Source: an uncultured Woeseiaceae bacterium
Lineage (GTDB): Bacteria > Pseudomonadota > Gammaproteobacteria > Steroidobacterales > Woeseiaceae
Reading direction: 5' to 3'
DNA: 64,000 nucleotides
NCBI GenBank assembly: GCA_947258565.1
Contig: CAMYJB010000003.1
Location: 159,293-223,292, forward strand
Part shown: positions 1-8,874 of the stretch, piece by piece
Layout of the letters: every line of letters starts with the position of its first letter
Position numbering within the stretch: position 1 is the first letter of the stretch
Made by a program: the position numbers and the translations under genes
The notes under the pieces: model-generated
The model's database searches: none
Seen by the model: only the letters and a program-made list of their open reading frames with translations
What the model was told of the DNA's origin: nothing

Positions 1-1085
1 ACCCGTTCGACGACCCCGACGTTATCGCGGGCCAGGCCACGATCGGCGTAGAGGTCATGAAGCAGGCAAGCAACCGGCCCGACGCGATCTTCGTGCCGAT
101 TGGCGGCGGCGGTCTCATTGCCGGCATCGCTGTCTACGTCAAGTCGCGGCACCCCGATGTCCGCATCATCGGTGTGGAGCCTGAAGACTCCGCCGCAATG
201 CAGGCGTCGCTGGCTGCCGGCAAGCCGGTGACGCTGGATCACGTGGGCATCTTCGCGGACGGGGTAGCGGTGCGCCGCGTCGGCGACGAAACCTTTCGCC
301 TCTGTGGGAAATATGTCGATGAAATCATCACGGTCGATACGGACCACGTCTGCGCAGCCATACAGGACATTTTCGAAGACACCCGGTCGATCGTCGAGCC
401 AGCCGGCGGCCTCGCCATCGCGGGCGCGAAGAAATACATCGCCGATAACGATGTGTCGGATCAGGACCTCGTCGCGATCTGCTGCGGCGCCAACGTCAAC
501 TTCGACCGGCTCAGGCACATTGCGGAGCGTGCGGCAATCGGCGAGGAAAAGGAGATGCTGCTCGCCGTCGAAATACCGGAAGAACCCGGCAGCTTCCGCC
601 ACTTTTGCGAGGCGCTCGGACGCCGCAGCGTCACCGAATTCAACTACCGCTACAGCGACTCTGCAAACGCGCACATATTCGTCGGGGTCGAGCTGCGCCG
701 CGGCCTGGCGGAGCGGCACGAACTCGTGGAGCAGCTTCAGGCCCAGGGCTACCGGGTCCGGGATCTGAGCGACAACGAGATGGCAAAACTCCACGTCCGT
801 CATATGGTCGGCGGGCGCTCGCCGAACATTGCGAACGAGCGACTCTATCGCTTCGAATTCCCGGAACGCCCTGGAGCACTGCTTGATTTCCTGAATGCCG
901 TCGGTACCGACTGGAACATCAGCCTGTTCCACTATCGGAATCATGGATCCGACTACGGGCGCATCCTCGCCGGCATCGACGTGCCCGAGAGCGACACCGC
1001 CGAACTCGAGGCACATCTCGCGGACCTCGGCTACGCGCACTGGGAGGAAAGCGACAACCCGGCCTACCGCATCTTTCTCGCCTGA
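1..1085 (+). CDS. ilvA: Threonine ammonia-lyase, biosynthetic (5' partial)
   Basis: The reading frame is open from base 3, beginning PFDDPDVIAGQ, so the N-terminal PLP-binding part lies outside the window and the first in-frame ATG (57) is internal. The visible part contains the glycine-rich phosphate-binding loop PIGGGGLIAGIA of fold-type II PLP enzymes. Two ACT-like regulatory domains follow, from about base 555 to the end, each with a PGS/PGA-type motif (EEPGSFRHF, ERPGALLDF). This is the long, isoleucine-regulated biosynthetic form. It deaminates threonine to 2-oxobutanoate, the first step of isoleucine synthesis. The family assignment is firm. Confidence 0.95.
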   Translation, partial: PFDDPDVIAGQATIGVEVMKQASNRPDAIFVPIGGGGLIAGIAVYVKSRHPDVRIIGVEPEDSAAMQASLAAGKPVTLDHVGIFADGVAVRRVGDETFRLCGKYVDEIITVDTDHVCAAIQDIFEDTRSIVEPAGGLAIAGAKKYIADNDVSDQDLVAICCGANVNFDRLRHIAERAAIGEEKEMLLAVEIPEEPGSFRHFCEALGRRSVTEFNYRYSDSANAHIFVGVELRRGLAERHELVEQLQAQGYRVRDLSDNEMAKLHVRHMVGGRSPNIANERLYRFEFPERPGALLDFLNAVGTDWNISLFHYRNHGSDYGRILAGIDVPESDTAELEAHLADLGYAHWEESDNPAYRIFLA

Positions 1086-1204
1086 ACGGTCCCTGCGTCG
1101 GGCCTCACCCCCGACCGTGTGCGCGAACTTATTCCAAAAAGTGTGCAACCTTTGGGCGCCGCGGGGCATCTCATTATCAGGAAGGCCGATATTGCGGGTG
1201 CGTT

Positions 1205-1369
1205 ATGAAAGCCAAGGCAGCGATAGTTTCCGTGTTTGCGCTCGTGCTGGCGGCCGCCGTGGTCTGCGGCGAGCAACACCGCCTGCGAGTGGAAGCGGCC
1301 GTGGATGATCATGCCGTGATCGATTCGCGGCATGTCGCCACGAAAGAGGTTGACGTAACAAACCGATAA
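1205..1369 (+). CDS. Small secreted or membrane peptide, hypothetical (54 aa)
   Basis: An ATG-started frame of 54 codons begins MKAKAAIVSVFALVLAAAVV, a lysine-containing n-region followed by a hydrophobic stretch typical of a signal peptide or a single membrane span. The remainder is short and polar. It is followed 30 bases later by a strong intrinsic terminator, which supports a discrete transcript ending here. I recognise no family. It could instead be the tail of an ilvA transcript with a chance reading frame, so confidence is moderate. Confidence 0.5.
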   Translation: MKAKAAIVSVFALVLAAAVVCGEQHRLRVEAAVDDHAVIDSRHVATKEVDVTNR

Positions 1370-1398
1370 TCCCTTATGCTGTTTGTTTCGTACTGACT

Positions 1399-1427
1399 GG
1401 CGGTGGCGTTTGCCACCGCCTTTTTTT
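1399..1427 (+). terminator. Rho-independent terminator
   Basis: A perfect 9-bp stem (GGCGGTGGC / GCCACCGCC) with a GTTT loop is followed directly by seven T. It ends the transcript of the small peptide gene (and probably ilvA) and separates it from the convergent helicase gene. Confidence 0.93.
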
Positions 1428-1434
1428 GCCGCTG

Positions 1435-3537
1435 TCAGCCCCACATTTCCCGCATTCTCGCCGCGACGTCGAGCTGACGGCCGGAAACGGCGGCCGCCTT
1501 CTGCGATCCCGACTCACTACGCCCATGCCAGCACTGTTTGAACGTGCCGAGCAGGGACTCCGTGACGAAACGGCTGCGCGCGCCGTAGACGTGCCGATCG
1601 CCGTCGCGAGCCTGCTGAGTAACGTGAAACCGAAGCGGGGCAACGAGCGTTAGCGATTGCTTCGCCCGTGTCATCGCGACATACAGGAGCCGCCTCTCTT
1701 CCTCGATCAGCTTCGGTTTGCCGGTTGCGAACTCCGACGGGAAATTGCCGTCGGTTACGTTGAGCACGTAGACCGCTTCCCATTCCTGCCCCTTCGCGGA
1801 GTGAACCGTCGACAGCACCAGGTAATCCTCGTCGAGCAGCGGGTCCCCTGCCAGATCGCCGGCGGCGCTCGGCGGATCCAGCGTCAACTCGGTCAGGAAG
1901 CGCTCCCGCGTGGGATAGCGGCCGGCTATCTGTTCGAGCTGCTCGATATCCGCTTCACGCGTTTCGATAGCGTCGTACAGGCGCTCGAGCTGTGGCCTGT
2001 ACCAGTGCCGTACAAGCGCAAGCTGGCCATGCCAGCCATGGTCGTCGAATTCGGCTGCGGCCAGTGTCTCGAGCAGTCCACAGAAGCCCTGCCACTCCGG
2101 CCGCGCGGCTGCCGGTGCACGGAACGATCGCAGCGCGTCGACGTGGAACCCGGCGGCCGCAAGGTGACGGAAACATCGATGAGCGTTGCGCGGGCCCATT
2201 CCCGGCAGGAGCTTCAGTACCCGGAACGCGGCAACCTCGTTCTTGGGGTTTTCTGCCCATTTCATTATCGCCAGCACGTCTTTCACGTGTGCGGCCTCGA
2301 GAAACTTCAGCCCGCCGTACTTGATATAGGGAATGTTGCGGCGGACAAGCTCGATCTCCAGCCGGTCGCTGTGGTGCGAGCCCCGGAACAGCACCGCCTG
2401 GCGCTTCAGTTCCAGCCCCTCCTCACGGGCGGCAAGAACCGACTCGACGACGAACTCGGCTTCGGCGTCGCCGTCTTCGACCGTGACGTAACGCGGTTTA
2501 GCTCCCGCGGCAGTCTGCGACTGCAGGCTCTTCCGATACTGGCGCTCACTATCCGCGATCAGGATATTCGCGCTGTCCAGTATTGCCTGGGTCGACCGGT
2601 AGTTCTGCTCCAGCGTAACGACCCGGGCGGGCGGCGAATACCGCGCCGGGAAACCGAGGATATTCTCGACCTCTGCAGCCCGGAACGAATAGATCGATTG
2701 CGCGTCGTCGCCGACCACGGTCATGCCGCGGCCGTCGGGTTTCAGGGCAGCCAGTATCGTCGCTTGCAACAGGTTCGTGTCCTGGTATTCATCGACGAGT
2801 ATGTGATCGAACCAGGAGCCGATTTCAGCGGCGAATTCTTCGTCGTCGACGAGGTAACGCCAGTAGAGCAGCAGGTCGTCATAGTCGAGCGCCTGGGTCT
2901 CCTGCTTCCGTTCGACGTAGTGCCGGAATAGCGAACGCAATTCATCCTCCCAGTCGCTGCACCACGGGTAGGCGTGCTGCAGTGTTTCCGGCAGCGGCTC
3001 CTGCGCATTGACGCAACGCGAATAGAGGGCGAGGCAGGTGTCTTTCTTGGGGAAGCGGCGCGATTTCTTCGACAGGCCCAGTTCGTGCCGCACAACATCC
3101 ATCAGGTCGGCCGCGTCACCGCGATCAAGCACCGAGAACCCGGGATCCAGGCCGAGATTGTGGGCAAACCGGCGCAGCAGGCGGTTCCCGACCGAGTGGA
3201 ACGTGCCCGACCAGGGCAGGATGCCCGCCGGCAATTCGCCGCTGACCCTGTCCGCGAGCGCCTGCCGCAGTATCGACTCGACCCGGCGCGTCATCGCCAG
3301 CGCCGCGCGGCGCGTGAACGTCAGCAACAGGATCCGCCGCGTGTCGACGCCTTCGACCACGAGGTGAGCAACTCGATGTGCCAGCGTCATCGTCTTGCCG
3401 GTCCCCGCCCCTGCGATGACCAGTAACGGCCCGGCATTAAGCGCCGCGCCGTCCCGCCGCTCGCCATAGGTCGCGGCTTCCTGCTGCGCCGGATTCAGCG
3501 CGCCGAGATAGTCGCTCCGGCTGCCGCTCGTCCCCAT
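1435..3537 (-). CDS. UvrD/Rep-family ATP-dependent DNA helicase
   Basis: The 700-residue protein carries the superfamily 1A helicase motifs in order: Walker A AGAGTGKT (residues 42-49), LLTFTRRAA (motif Ia), DEYQDTN (motif II, about residue 250), GDDAQSIYSFR (motif III), LEQNYRS (motif IV), TVHSAKGQEW (motif V) and LLYVAMTRAK (motif VI). It should translocate 3' to 5' on single-stranded DNA and unwind duplexes in repair. The sequence between motifs is unlike canonical UvrD, so I give no symbol. The ATG at 3537 is preceded by a GGGGAGG ribosome-binding site and, 16 bases upstream, by a LexA-like box, which suggests SOS induction. Confidence 0.93.
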   Translation of the reverse strand: MGTSGSRSDYLGALNPAQQEAATYGERRDGAALNAGPLLVIAGAGTGKTMTLAHRVAHLVVEGVDTRRILLLTFTRRAALAMTRRVESILRQALADRVSGELPAGILPWSGTFHSVGNRLLRRFAHNLGLDPGFSVLDRGDAADLMDVVRHELGLSKKSRRFPKKDTCLALYSRCVNAQEPLPETLQHAYPWCSDWEDELRSLFRHYVERKQETQALDYDDLLLYWRYLVDDEEFAAEIGSWFDHILVDEYQDTNLLQATILAALKPDGRGMTVVGDDAQSIYSFRAAEVENILGFPARYSPPARVVTLEQNYRSTQAILDSANILIADSERQYRKSLQSQTAAGAKPRYVTVEDGDAEAEFVVESVLAAREEGLELKRQAVLFRGSHHSDRLEIELVRRNIPYIKYGGLKFLEAAHVKDVLAIMKWAENPKNEVAAFRVLKLLPGMGPRNAHRCFRHLAAAGFHVDALRSFRAPAAARPEWQGFCGLLETLAAAEFDDHGWHGQLALVRHWYRPQLERLYDAIETREADIEQLEQIAGRYPTRERFLTELTLDPPSAAGDLAGDPLLDEDYLVLSTVHSAKGQEWEAVYVLNVTDGNFPSEFATGKPKLIEEERRLLYVAMTRAKQSLTLVAPLRFHVTQQARDGDRHVYGARSRFVTESLLGTFKQCWHGRSESGSQKAAAVSGRQLDVAARMREMWG

Positions 3538-3553
3538 GGGGCCTCCCCGAAAT

Positions 3554-3569
3554 CTGTATTTTTATACAG
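3554..3569 (-). promoter_or_regulatory. LexA (SOS) box upstream of the helicase gene
   Basis: CTGTATTTTTATACAG is a perfect 6-bp inverted repeat that fits the gammaproteobacterial LexA consensus CTGT-N8-ACAG with an AT-only centre. On the minus strand it contains TATAAA, a plausible -10 element, with TTGTTG or TTGTAA upstream as a -35. It lies 16 bases before the helicase start codon, a normal operator position. Confidence 0.8.
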
Positions 3570-3594
3570 TACTGGTTTTATTTACAACAACGGA

Positions 3595-4488
3595 TCACGC
3601 GGCGGCGTGCAGGAAGTCCTCGATGGCCCCGGCCAGCGGCCCGGGCGCTTCGAAATGCACCATGTGCCCGCACGCCTCGATGATCCTCGTGCGGCTGTCC
3701 GGAAACGGGAGCGGTAGGGTGCCATCAGCCGGGCGTATGCCGATCGCTTTGAATACCGCGCTGTCCGCGCCCGCCACGAGCAGGACCGGCGCCGTCACGT
3801 GGCGCCAGCAGGCTTCAGCTTCGGCGCGCCGATACAGCACGGCATTGGGTAGTTTGTGAGCCGGATCGGCGCGCAGAACCAGGCCGTCCGGGCCCTCGAC
3901 CGCCCATGCCTCGGCGACGAATCGCGCCTGTGCCGGGGATATCCTCGGACTGCGGCCGGCAATGTGCCGGGACAGTGCATCCATGCTGCCGAAGCGGGTG
4001 AATCCGGGCAGCTCGCGCGATCGCTGCAGCCATTCCCGGTAACGGGACGGTGCCTCCCCGGGCCGCGTATCGGCGAGCCCGAAGCCTTCGATGTTGACGA
4101 ACGCGCGAATGCGCTCCGGCATTGCACCGGCATACAGCCCACCGATATTGCCGCCCATGCTGTGACCGACGAGCCGGACCGGCGCCGTCGGGCTGTATTT
4201 CGACAGCAGGTCGTCGAGGTCGGCCAGGTAGTCCGGGAACCAGTAGCCCGCAGCACGATGTAAAGTCCTGCCGAAACCTCGCCAGTCGGGTGCGATCACG
4301 TGCCATGGCCCCGACATCGCGTCGACGACGAACTGGAATGTCGCCCCCGAATCACCCCAGCCGTGCAGGAATACGATCAATGGGTCGGCCGGATCGCCCC
4401 ACTCGTGGATGTAGTAATCGACATCGCGCACACGATGCACATTGCCGCGGACCGGAATACGCGCCGTGTAGGTTGAAATATCAGACAT
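3595..4488 (-). CDS. Alpha/beta-fold hydrolase
   Basis: The 297-residue protein has the layout of soluble alpha/beta hydrolases: oxyanion-hole loop HGWGDSG (about residues 40-46), a nucleophile elbow GHSMGG (serine), a later acidic position in VAGADS, and a C-terminal catalytic histidine in ACGHMVHFE. No signal peptide is visible, so it is probably cytoplasmic. The substrate cannot be read from the sequence; epoxide-hydrolase, haloalkane or ester-type substrates are all possible. It lies 57 bases downstream of the SOS box on the same strand and is probably transcribed separately from the helicase. Confidence 0.88.
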   Translation of the reverse strand: MSDISTYTARIPVRGNVHRVRDVDYYIHEWGDPADPLIVFLHGWGDSGATFQFVVDAMSGPWHVIAPDWRGFGRTLHRAAGYWFPDYLADLDDLLSKYSPTAPVRLVGHSMGGNIGGLYAGAMPERIRAFVNIEGFGLADTRPGEAPSRYREWLQRSRELPGFTRFGSMDALSRHIAGRSPRISPAQARFVAEAWAVEGPDGLVLRADPAHKLPNAVLYRRAEAEACWRHVTAPVLLVAGADSAVFKAIGIRPADGTLPLPFPDSRTRIIEACGHMVHFEAPGPLAGAIEDFLHAAA

Positions 4489-4551
4489 CGCTAATGCATC
4501 GTGGCATTATCTGCCCACCAAGGGCAACGGATTACCTGTCGAACAGTTCGG

Positions 4552-6912
4552 ATGACGGTCGAGATCTTAATAGTTCTGGTCATTCTCGGCGTATCGCTGG
4601 TTCTGTTTGTCAGCGAAGTCATTCGCATGGACCTCGTTGCGCTGCTGGTGCTCTGCACGCTGGCAATCACCGGCCTGGTCGACGCAGAAGCCACCTTCGC
4701 AGGCTTCAGCAACAGCGCCGTGATCACCGTCTGGGCCATGTTCATCCTCAGCGAGGGCCTGACGCGAACCGGAATCGCCGACATCATCGGCAGGCAGGTC
4801 ATGCGCCTGGCCGGCCGTCGCGAGATCGCGATGATCTTCGTCATCATGGTAACGGGCGCCGTGTTGTCCGCTTTCATGAACAACATCGGTGTTGCTGCCC
4901 TCATGTTGCCCGTCGTCGTCGATGTCGCGCGCAGAACGCGCATTCCTGCGTCCCGGCTGCTCATGCCGCTCGCGTATTCCACGCTGCTCGGCGGCCTGAT
5001 GACGCTGATCGGCACACCTCCGAACCTGCTCATCAGCGAGTCGCTCGCACTGGGCGGCTACGAGCCGTTCGAGCTATTCGATTTCACGCCGATGGGCAGC
5101 GTCATCATGATCAGTGGCGTTTTGTTCGTAGCCCTGTTCGGCCGTCTGCTGCTGCCCAAGAAGAGGGGCGAGCGCGACAGGCATATCAGCCAGCGCAGCC
5201 TGCGTTCCCGCTACAAGCTGCACGAGCGAACCTTCCTGTTGCGGGTGCCGCGCGACTCGGTCCTGGTTGGCAAGACGCTTTCGGACAGCCGCATCGGCAC
5301 CTCGACGGGCCTGATCATCCTGTCGCTGATCCGGGATGGCCGCAGCGAGACGCTGCCGAGCCGGCAGACCGTGCTGCGCGGCGGCGACGGTATCCTGGTG
5401 CAGGGCCGCGTCGATCAGTTCCGCGAACTGCGCCGCCTTAGCGACCTCGTTATCGAGCGCGAAGCGCCGGTGCTGAAATCCATGGTAGCGGCCAAGGTCG
5501 CTTACGCGGAAGTGACGATCACCGATGGTTCTTCACTGGTTGGCGAACTCGTCCGCCACGCCGGGTTTCGCAGCCGCTTCGATGTTGCCGTCGTCGGCCT
5601 GCTGAGAAAGAGCGGCTACCGGCTGACGAATCTCTCCTATGTTCCGCTACGAGCGGGCGACCGGGTACTCGTGCAGGGCGAGCTCGAGGCGATCGAGAGC
5701 CTCGAGAAGTATGCCGAGTTTACCGACGCCGAATTGCTGAGTTACGAACGCCTCACGGAGCAATACCAGACCGACGAGCGATTGTTCGTCGTTCGCATCC
5801 CCAAGAGCAGCGACCTCGCCGGGACGACCCTGGGCAAAAGCCGGCTGGCGGACGTCTTCGACTTCCGCGTGCTGGCAACGTTTCGGGAAGGCAAATTGCA
5901 CGTCATGCCGCGGGGCGAAGACGTGCTCGAGGGTGGCGACCTGTTGCTGATCGAGGGTCAGCCTGCCGACCTCGATGTATTGCGCGGGTTGCAGGACCTG
6001 GAAATCGATACCAGCGTACCCGCCAACCTGGGTGCGTTCGACTCGGAGCGCCTTACCCTCATGGATGCGACGCTCGACCCGCGCAGCAGTCTCGCGGGGC
6101 GCACCGTCGGCGAGCTGAATTTCCGCGAGCGCTATGGCATCGAGTTGGCAGGGATCTGGCGAGAGGGTGAAACCGTTGGCGCAGACCTCACTGACGAACG
6201 TCTGCAAATCGGCGACGCCCTGTTGCTACTGGGGCCGCGCGACCGCCTGCAGCTGCTCGACACCGACTCGGACTTCCTGATCCTGACACCGCTCGGGCGC
6301 AAGCCGCCGGACACGCGGCGCGCGCCGGTTGCCGCCGCCATCATGCTCGGCGTTGTCGTGAGCGTTCTGCTCGGCTACGCGCCGATCTCGATAGCCGCCG
6401 TCGTGGGCGGTTCGATCATGGTCCTGACCGGCTGCCTGAATATGGAACAGGCCTATCGGGCGATCGACTGGCGCGCGATCTTCCTCATCGCCGGCATGCT
6501 GCCGCTGGGGACGGCGATGCAGACGACCGGTGCCGCCACATTCATCGCCGACCAGGTCATGGCGCTGCTCGGCGAGGCCGGACCCTGGCCCGTCATCATG
6601 GGACTCTACATCGTCACGGCGATGGCGACGATGATCATCCCGACGGCGGCCCTCGTCGTCCTCATGTCGCCGATCGTCCTGTCCGCCATGTCCGATATGG
6701 GCTACGCACCCGAGACGGCCATGATGGCCGTCGCGATGGCCGCCTCCGCGAGTTTTACCAGCCCGATCTCGCACCCCGCCAACATCCTGGTAATGGGCCC
6801 GGGCGGTTACCGGTTCGTGGATTATCTGAAGGTCGGCGTACCGCTGACCATCGTCGTATTTATCGCAGTGATGATATTGTTGCCCTTCTTCTGGCCGCTG
6901 CAGCCCGTCTGA
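4552..6912 (+). CDS. SLC13-family anion permease with four RCK_C (TrkA-C) domains
   Basis: The 786-residue inner-membrane protein has an N-terminal bundle of transmembrane helices including the NNIGVAALMLP and GTPPNLL segments typical of the divalent-anion:sodium symporter/ArsB-like fold. A large soluble insert of four consecutive TrkA-C-type modules follows (about residues 215-600; each ends in a GD.L/I.G pattern), and then a second membrane bundle. Family members move sulfate or dicarboxylates with sodium; the substrate here is unknown. I chose ATG 4552 over the GTG at 4501 because the hydrophobic first helix (VEILIVLVILG) begins right after it. Confidence 0.9.
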   Translation: MTVEILIVLVILGVSLVLFVSEVIRMDLVALLVLCTLAITGLVDAEATFAGFSNSAVITVWAMFILSEGLTRTGIADIIGRQVMRLAGRREIAMIFVIMVTGAVLSAFMNNIGVAALMLPVVVDVARRTRIPASRLLMPLAYSTLLGGLMTLIGTPPNLLISESLALGGYEPFELFDFTPMGSVIMISGVLFVALFGRLLLPKKRGERDRHISQRSLRSRYKLHERTFLLRVPRDSVLVGKTLSDSRIGTSTGLIILSLIRDGRSETLPSRQTVLRGGDGILVQGRVDQFRELRRLSDLVIEREAPVLKSMVAAKVAYAEVTITDGSSLVGELVRHAGFRSRFDVAVVGLLRKSGYRLTNLSYVPLRAGDRVLVQGELEAIESLEKYAEFTDAELLSYERLTEQYQTDERLFVVRIPKSSDLAGTTLGKSRLADVFDFRVLATFREGKLHVMPRGEDVLEGGDLLLIEGQPADLDVLRGLQDLEIDTSVPANLGAFDSERLTLMDATLDPRSSLAGRTVGELNFRERYGIELAGIWREGETVGADLTDERLQIGDALLLLGPRDRLQLLDTDSDFLILTPLGRKPPDTRRAPVAAAIMLGVVVSVLLGYAPISIAAVVGGSIMVLTGCLNMEQAYRAIDWRAIFLIAGMLPLGTAMQTTGAATFIADQVMALLGEAGPWPVIMGLYIVTAMATMIIPTAALVVLMSPIVLSAMSDMGYAPETAMMAVAMAASASFTSPISHPANILVMGPGGYRFVDYLKVGVPLTIVVFIAVMILLPFFWPLQPV

Positions 6913-6922
6913 AACGTCGATC

Positions 6923-6938
6923 GAGGAGGTATTCCCTG
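6923..6938 (+). promoter_or_regulatory. Strong ribosome-binding site ahead of an apparent CTG start
   Basis: GAGGAGGT (6923-6930) is an almost perfect anti-16S match. Five bases downstream is an in-frame CTG (6936). The next conventional candidate, GTG 6951, lies 20 bases from the site and would remove the first beta strand of the FAD-binding fold. Confidence 0.65.
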
Positions 6939-8150
6939 GCACAGCGACTCGTGATCGCCGGAGCGGGGCACGCCGCCGGACAGCTCGTGGCCTCGCTCAG
7001 GCAGAAAGGTTTCGATGGCAACGTCGTGCTCGTCGGCGAAGAAGCCTGGCTGCCGTACCAGCGCCCGCCGCTCTCCAAGAAATTCCTGGCCGGAGAACTG
7101 TCGGCAGAGCGCCTCTACGTCAAACCCCCGGATTTCTACGATGCCTCGGACGTCGACGTCCGCCTGGAAACCCGGATCACGTCGGTGGATCGTGAGCGCC
7201 GCCGCGTGGTCACCGCGGCCGGAGAACGCATCGCCTACGACGCCCTGGTTCTCGCGACGGGCTCGCGCGTCAGGCGCGTCCAGGTGCCGGGGAGCGAGAA
7301 GGGCGGCGTGCATTACCTGCGTTGCATCGACGACGTGTCCCGCATTCGCGAAAATCTCGTCAAGGCCAGCAATGTTGTCATTATCGGTGCTGGCTATATC
7401 GGCCTGGAAGTCGCTGCGGTAATACGGGAACTGGGGCACAGCGTGGCCGTCATCGAAATGGCAGACAGGGTGATGAGCCGTGTCGTTGCGCCCGTCGTAT
7501 CCGACTTCTACAGGGCGGAGCATGAAGCCCGGGGCGTGAAATTTCTCTTGTCGGCCGCTCTGCAGGCTTTCGAGGGCGATACGCGGGTCAGCGCGGTGAG
7601 AACGAATGGCCCCCTCCCGGTCCCTGCGGATCTGGTGGTTGTGGGCATCGGCATCGTACCGAATACCGAGCTCGCGGAAGCCGCAGGTCTCGAGGTGGAT
7701 AACGGGATCGTCGTCGACGCCCACTGCCGGACCGCGGACGACAATGTCTACGCGGTCGGCGACTGCACGGCGCATCCCAACAGCATCTACGGCCGGCGTA
7801 TCCGGCTCGAGTCGGTTCACAACGCGCTCGAGCAGGCCAAGACCGCCGCCGCCAACATCTGTGGGTACGATCTAGAGTACTCGCAGCTGCCCTGGTTCTG
7901 GTCGGACCAGTACGACCTCAAACTGCAGATTGCCGGGTTATCGGAAGGCTACGACGAGGTGGTGGTTCGCGGCGAGCCGGCGTCCCGTTCGTTTTCCTGC
8001 CTTTATCTCCGGGACGGCATTCTGATCGCCTGCGACGCAATCAATGCCCCGCGGGATTTCGTGCAATCGAAAGCTCTGATTGCAGCCAGGCAGAGAATTG
8101 CGCCGGAGCGCCTTGCCGATAGTGGCGTGCAGCTGAAGGACCTGGTTTAG
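6936..8150 (+). CDS. FAD-dependent NAD(P)H oxidoreductase, ferredoxin-reductase type
   Basis: The protein (404 residues from CTG 6936) resembles rhodocoxin/putidaredoxin reductases. It has an N-terminal FAD Rossmann motif (VIAGAGHAAG), the LPYQRPPLSK signature, a second dinucleotide motif VIIGAGYIGLEVAA for NAD(P)H, the VYAVGDC FAD-binding motif near residue 270, and a C-terminal reductase domain with WFWSDQYD. Such enzymes pass electrons from NAD(P)H to a ferredoxin or rubredoxin that feeds an oxygenase; no partner lies nearby. The start is chosen from the ribosome-binding site and from the need for a complete Rossmann strand. Confidence 0.9.
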   Translation: MAQRLVIAGAGHAAGQLVASLRQKGFDGNVVLVGEEAWLPYQRPPLSKKFLAGELSAERLYVKPPDFYDASDVDVRLETRITSVDRERRRVVTAAGERIAYDALVLATGSRVRRVQVPGSEKGGVHYLRCIDDVSRIRENLVKASNVVIIGAGYIGLEVAAVIRELGHSVAVIEMADRVMSRVVAPVVSDFYRAEHEARGVKFLLSAALQAFEGDTRVSAVRTNGPLPVPADLVVVGIGIVPNTELAEAAGLEVDNGIVVDAHCRTADDNVYAVGDCTAHPNSIYGRRIRLESVHNALEQAKTAAANICGYDLEYSQLPWFWSDQYDLKLQIAGLSEGYDEVVVRGEPASRSFSCLYLRDGILIACDAINAPRDFVQSKALIAARQRIAPERLADSGVQLKDLV

Positions 8151-8160
8151 GGCGCGGGGC

Positions 8161-8874
8161 TCAGCGCTCGGGCGCGTCGGAGGCGGTCAGCTCCGCATTT
8201 CCCGTTATGTCGATGGTGAGGCGCCCCTCCATTGCGACCGGACCCTGGGCAACCGAATAGGCGCTGGCATGCAGTGCCTCCACGGCCTCCGACTCCAGCC
8301 CCGCAAATTCGCCGGTAGCGCCGGTTACGGCTGCCGTACCGAGCGCCCCCGGACCCACGGTCATGTTGCCGTTCCAGACACCTTTCCAGTGATTCGACGC
8401 GCTCAAGTGCGCCTGCAGAACGATCTTGCGCAGGAAGTTCCAGTAGTTTTCTGTCTGCTCCACGAACAGGCTGCCACGCTCCAACAGGTGGATATGCCAG
8501 ACGCTATCGACAAGCGCTTCGCCATTGACGATCCGGGTATCTTCCGAATCCGACGAGAACTTGATCCCGATTCCGGCAGGGTTGTTGCGGCTGTCCGTGA
8601 GGACGGTCACCAGCACCTCGCTGTGCCTGATCGGAGCCTCCCACAGTTCCCGGACTTTTTCGGGATGCGGCTGCACGCGCGACTCACCGTTGTTGGTATA
8701 GACGATCGAATCGGTGGGAACGCCCGAGTAACCGAGACTCAGAATGTTGTTATTGCTGACCGACAAAGGCGACAGCGGATTGCGCGCTGCCAGCGGATTG
8801 AAATACAGCAATGCAGCAGCCGCCAGAACGCCCAGCGCGATCCCCGGCAGCAATGCAGCGACGTACCTGATCAC
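8161..8874 (-). CDS. Membrane-anchored conserved hypothetical protein, paralogue of its upstream neighbour
   Basis: The 237-residue protein has one N-terminal hydrophobic anchor (about residues 5-25) and a predicted extracytoplasmic remainder. It shares with the adjacent upstream gene a PTDSIVY/PTDRIMV motif about 50 residues in, an IGI/IGV segment after an R-N pair, and a W-H-hydrophobic-RGSLFV/RGTFYV segment. The pair therefore looks like a tandem duplication. Its start codon overlaps the neighbour's stop by four bases (ATGA), so the two are co-translated. No known domain is recognised. Confidence 0.75.
   Translation of the reverse strand: MIRYVAALLPGIALGVLAAAALLYFNPLAARNPLSPLSVSNNNILSLGYSGVPTDSIVYTNNGESRVQPHPEKVRELWEAPIRHSEVLVTVLTDSRNNPAGIGIKFSSDSEDTRIVNGEALVDSVWHIHLLERGSLFVEQTENYWNFLRKIVLQAHLSASNHWKGVWNGNMTVGPGALGTAAVTGATGEFAGLESEAVEALHASAYSVAQGPVAMEGRLTIDITGNAELTASDAPER

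Noticed and set aside
1121..1150. GAACTT near 1125 as a sigma-E promoter for the small peptide gene
   Set aside because: At the required 16-base spacing the downstream sequence is AACCT, which does not match the TCTGA/TCTAA -10.
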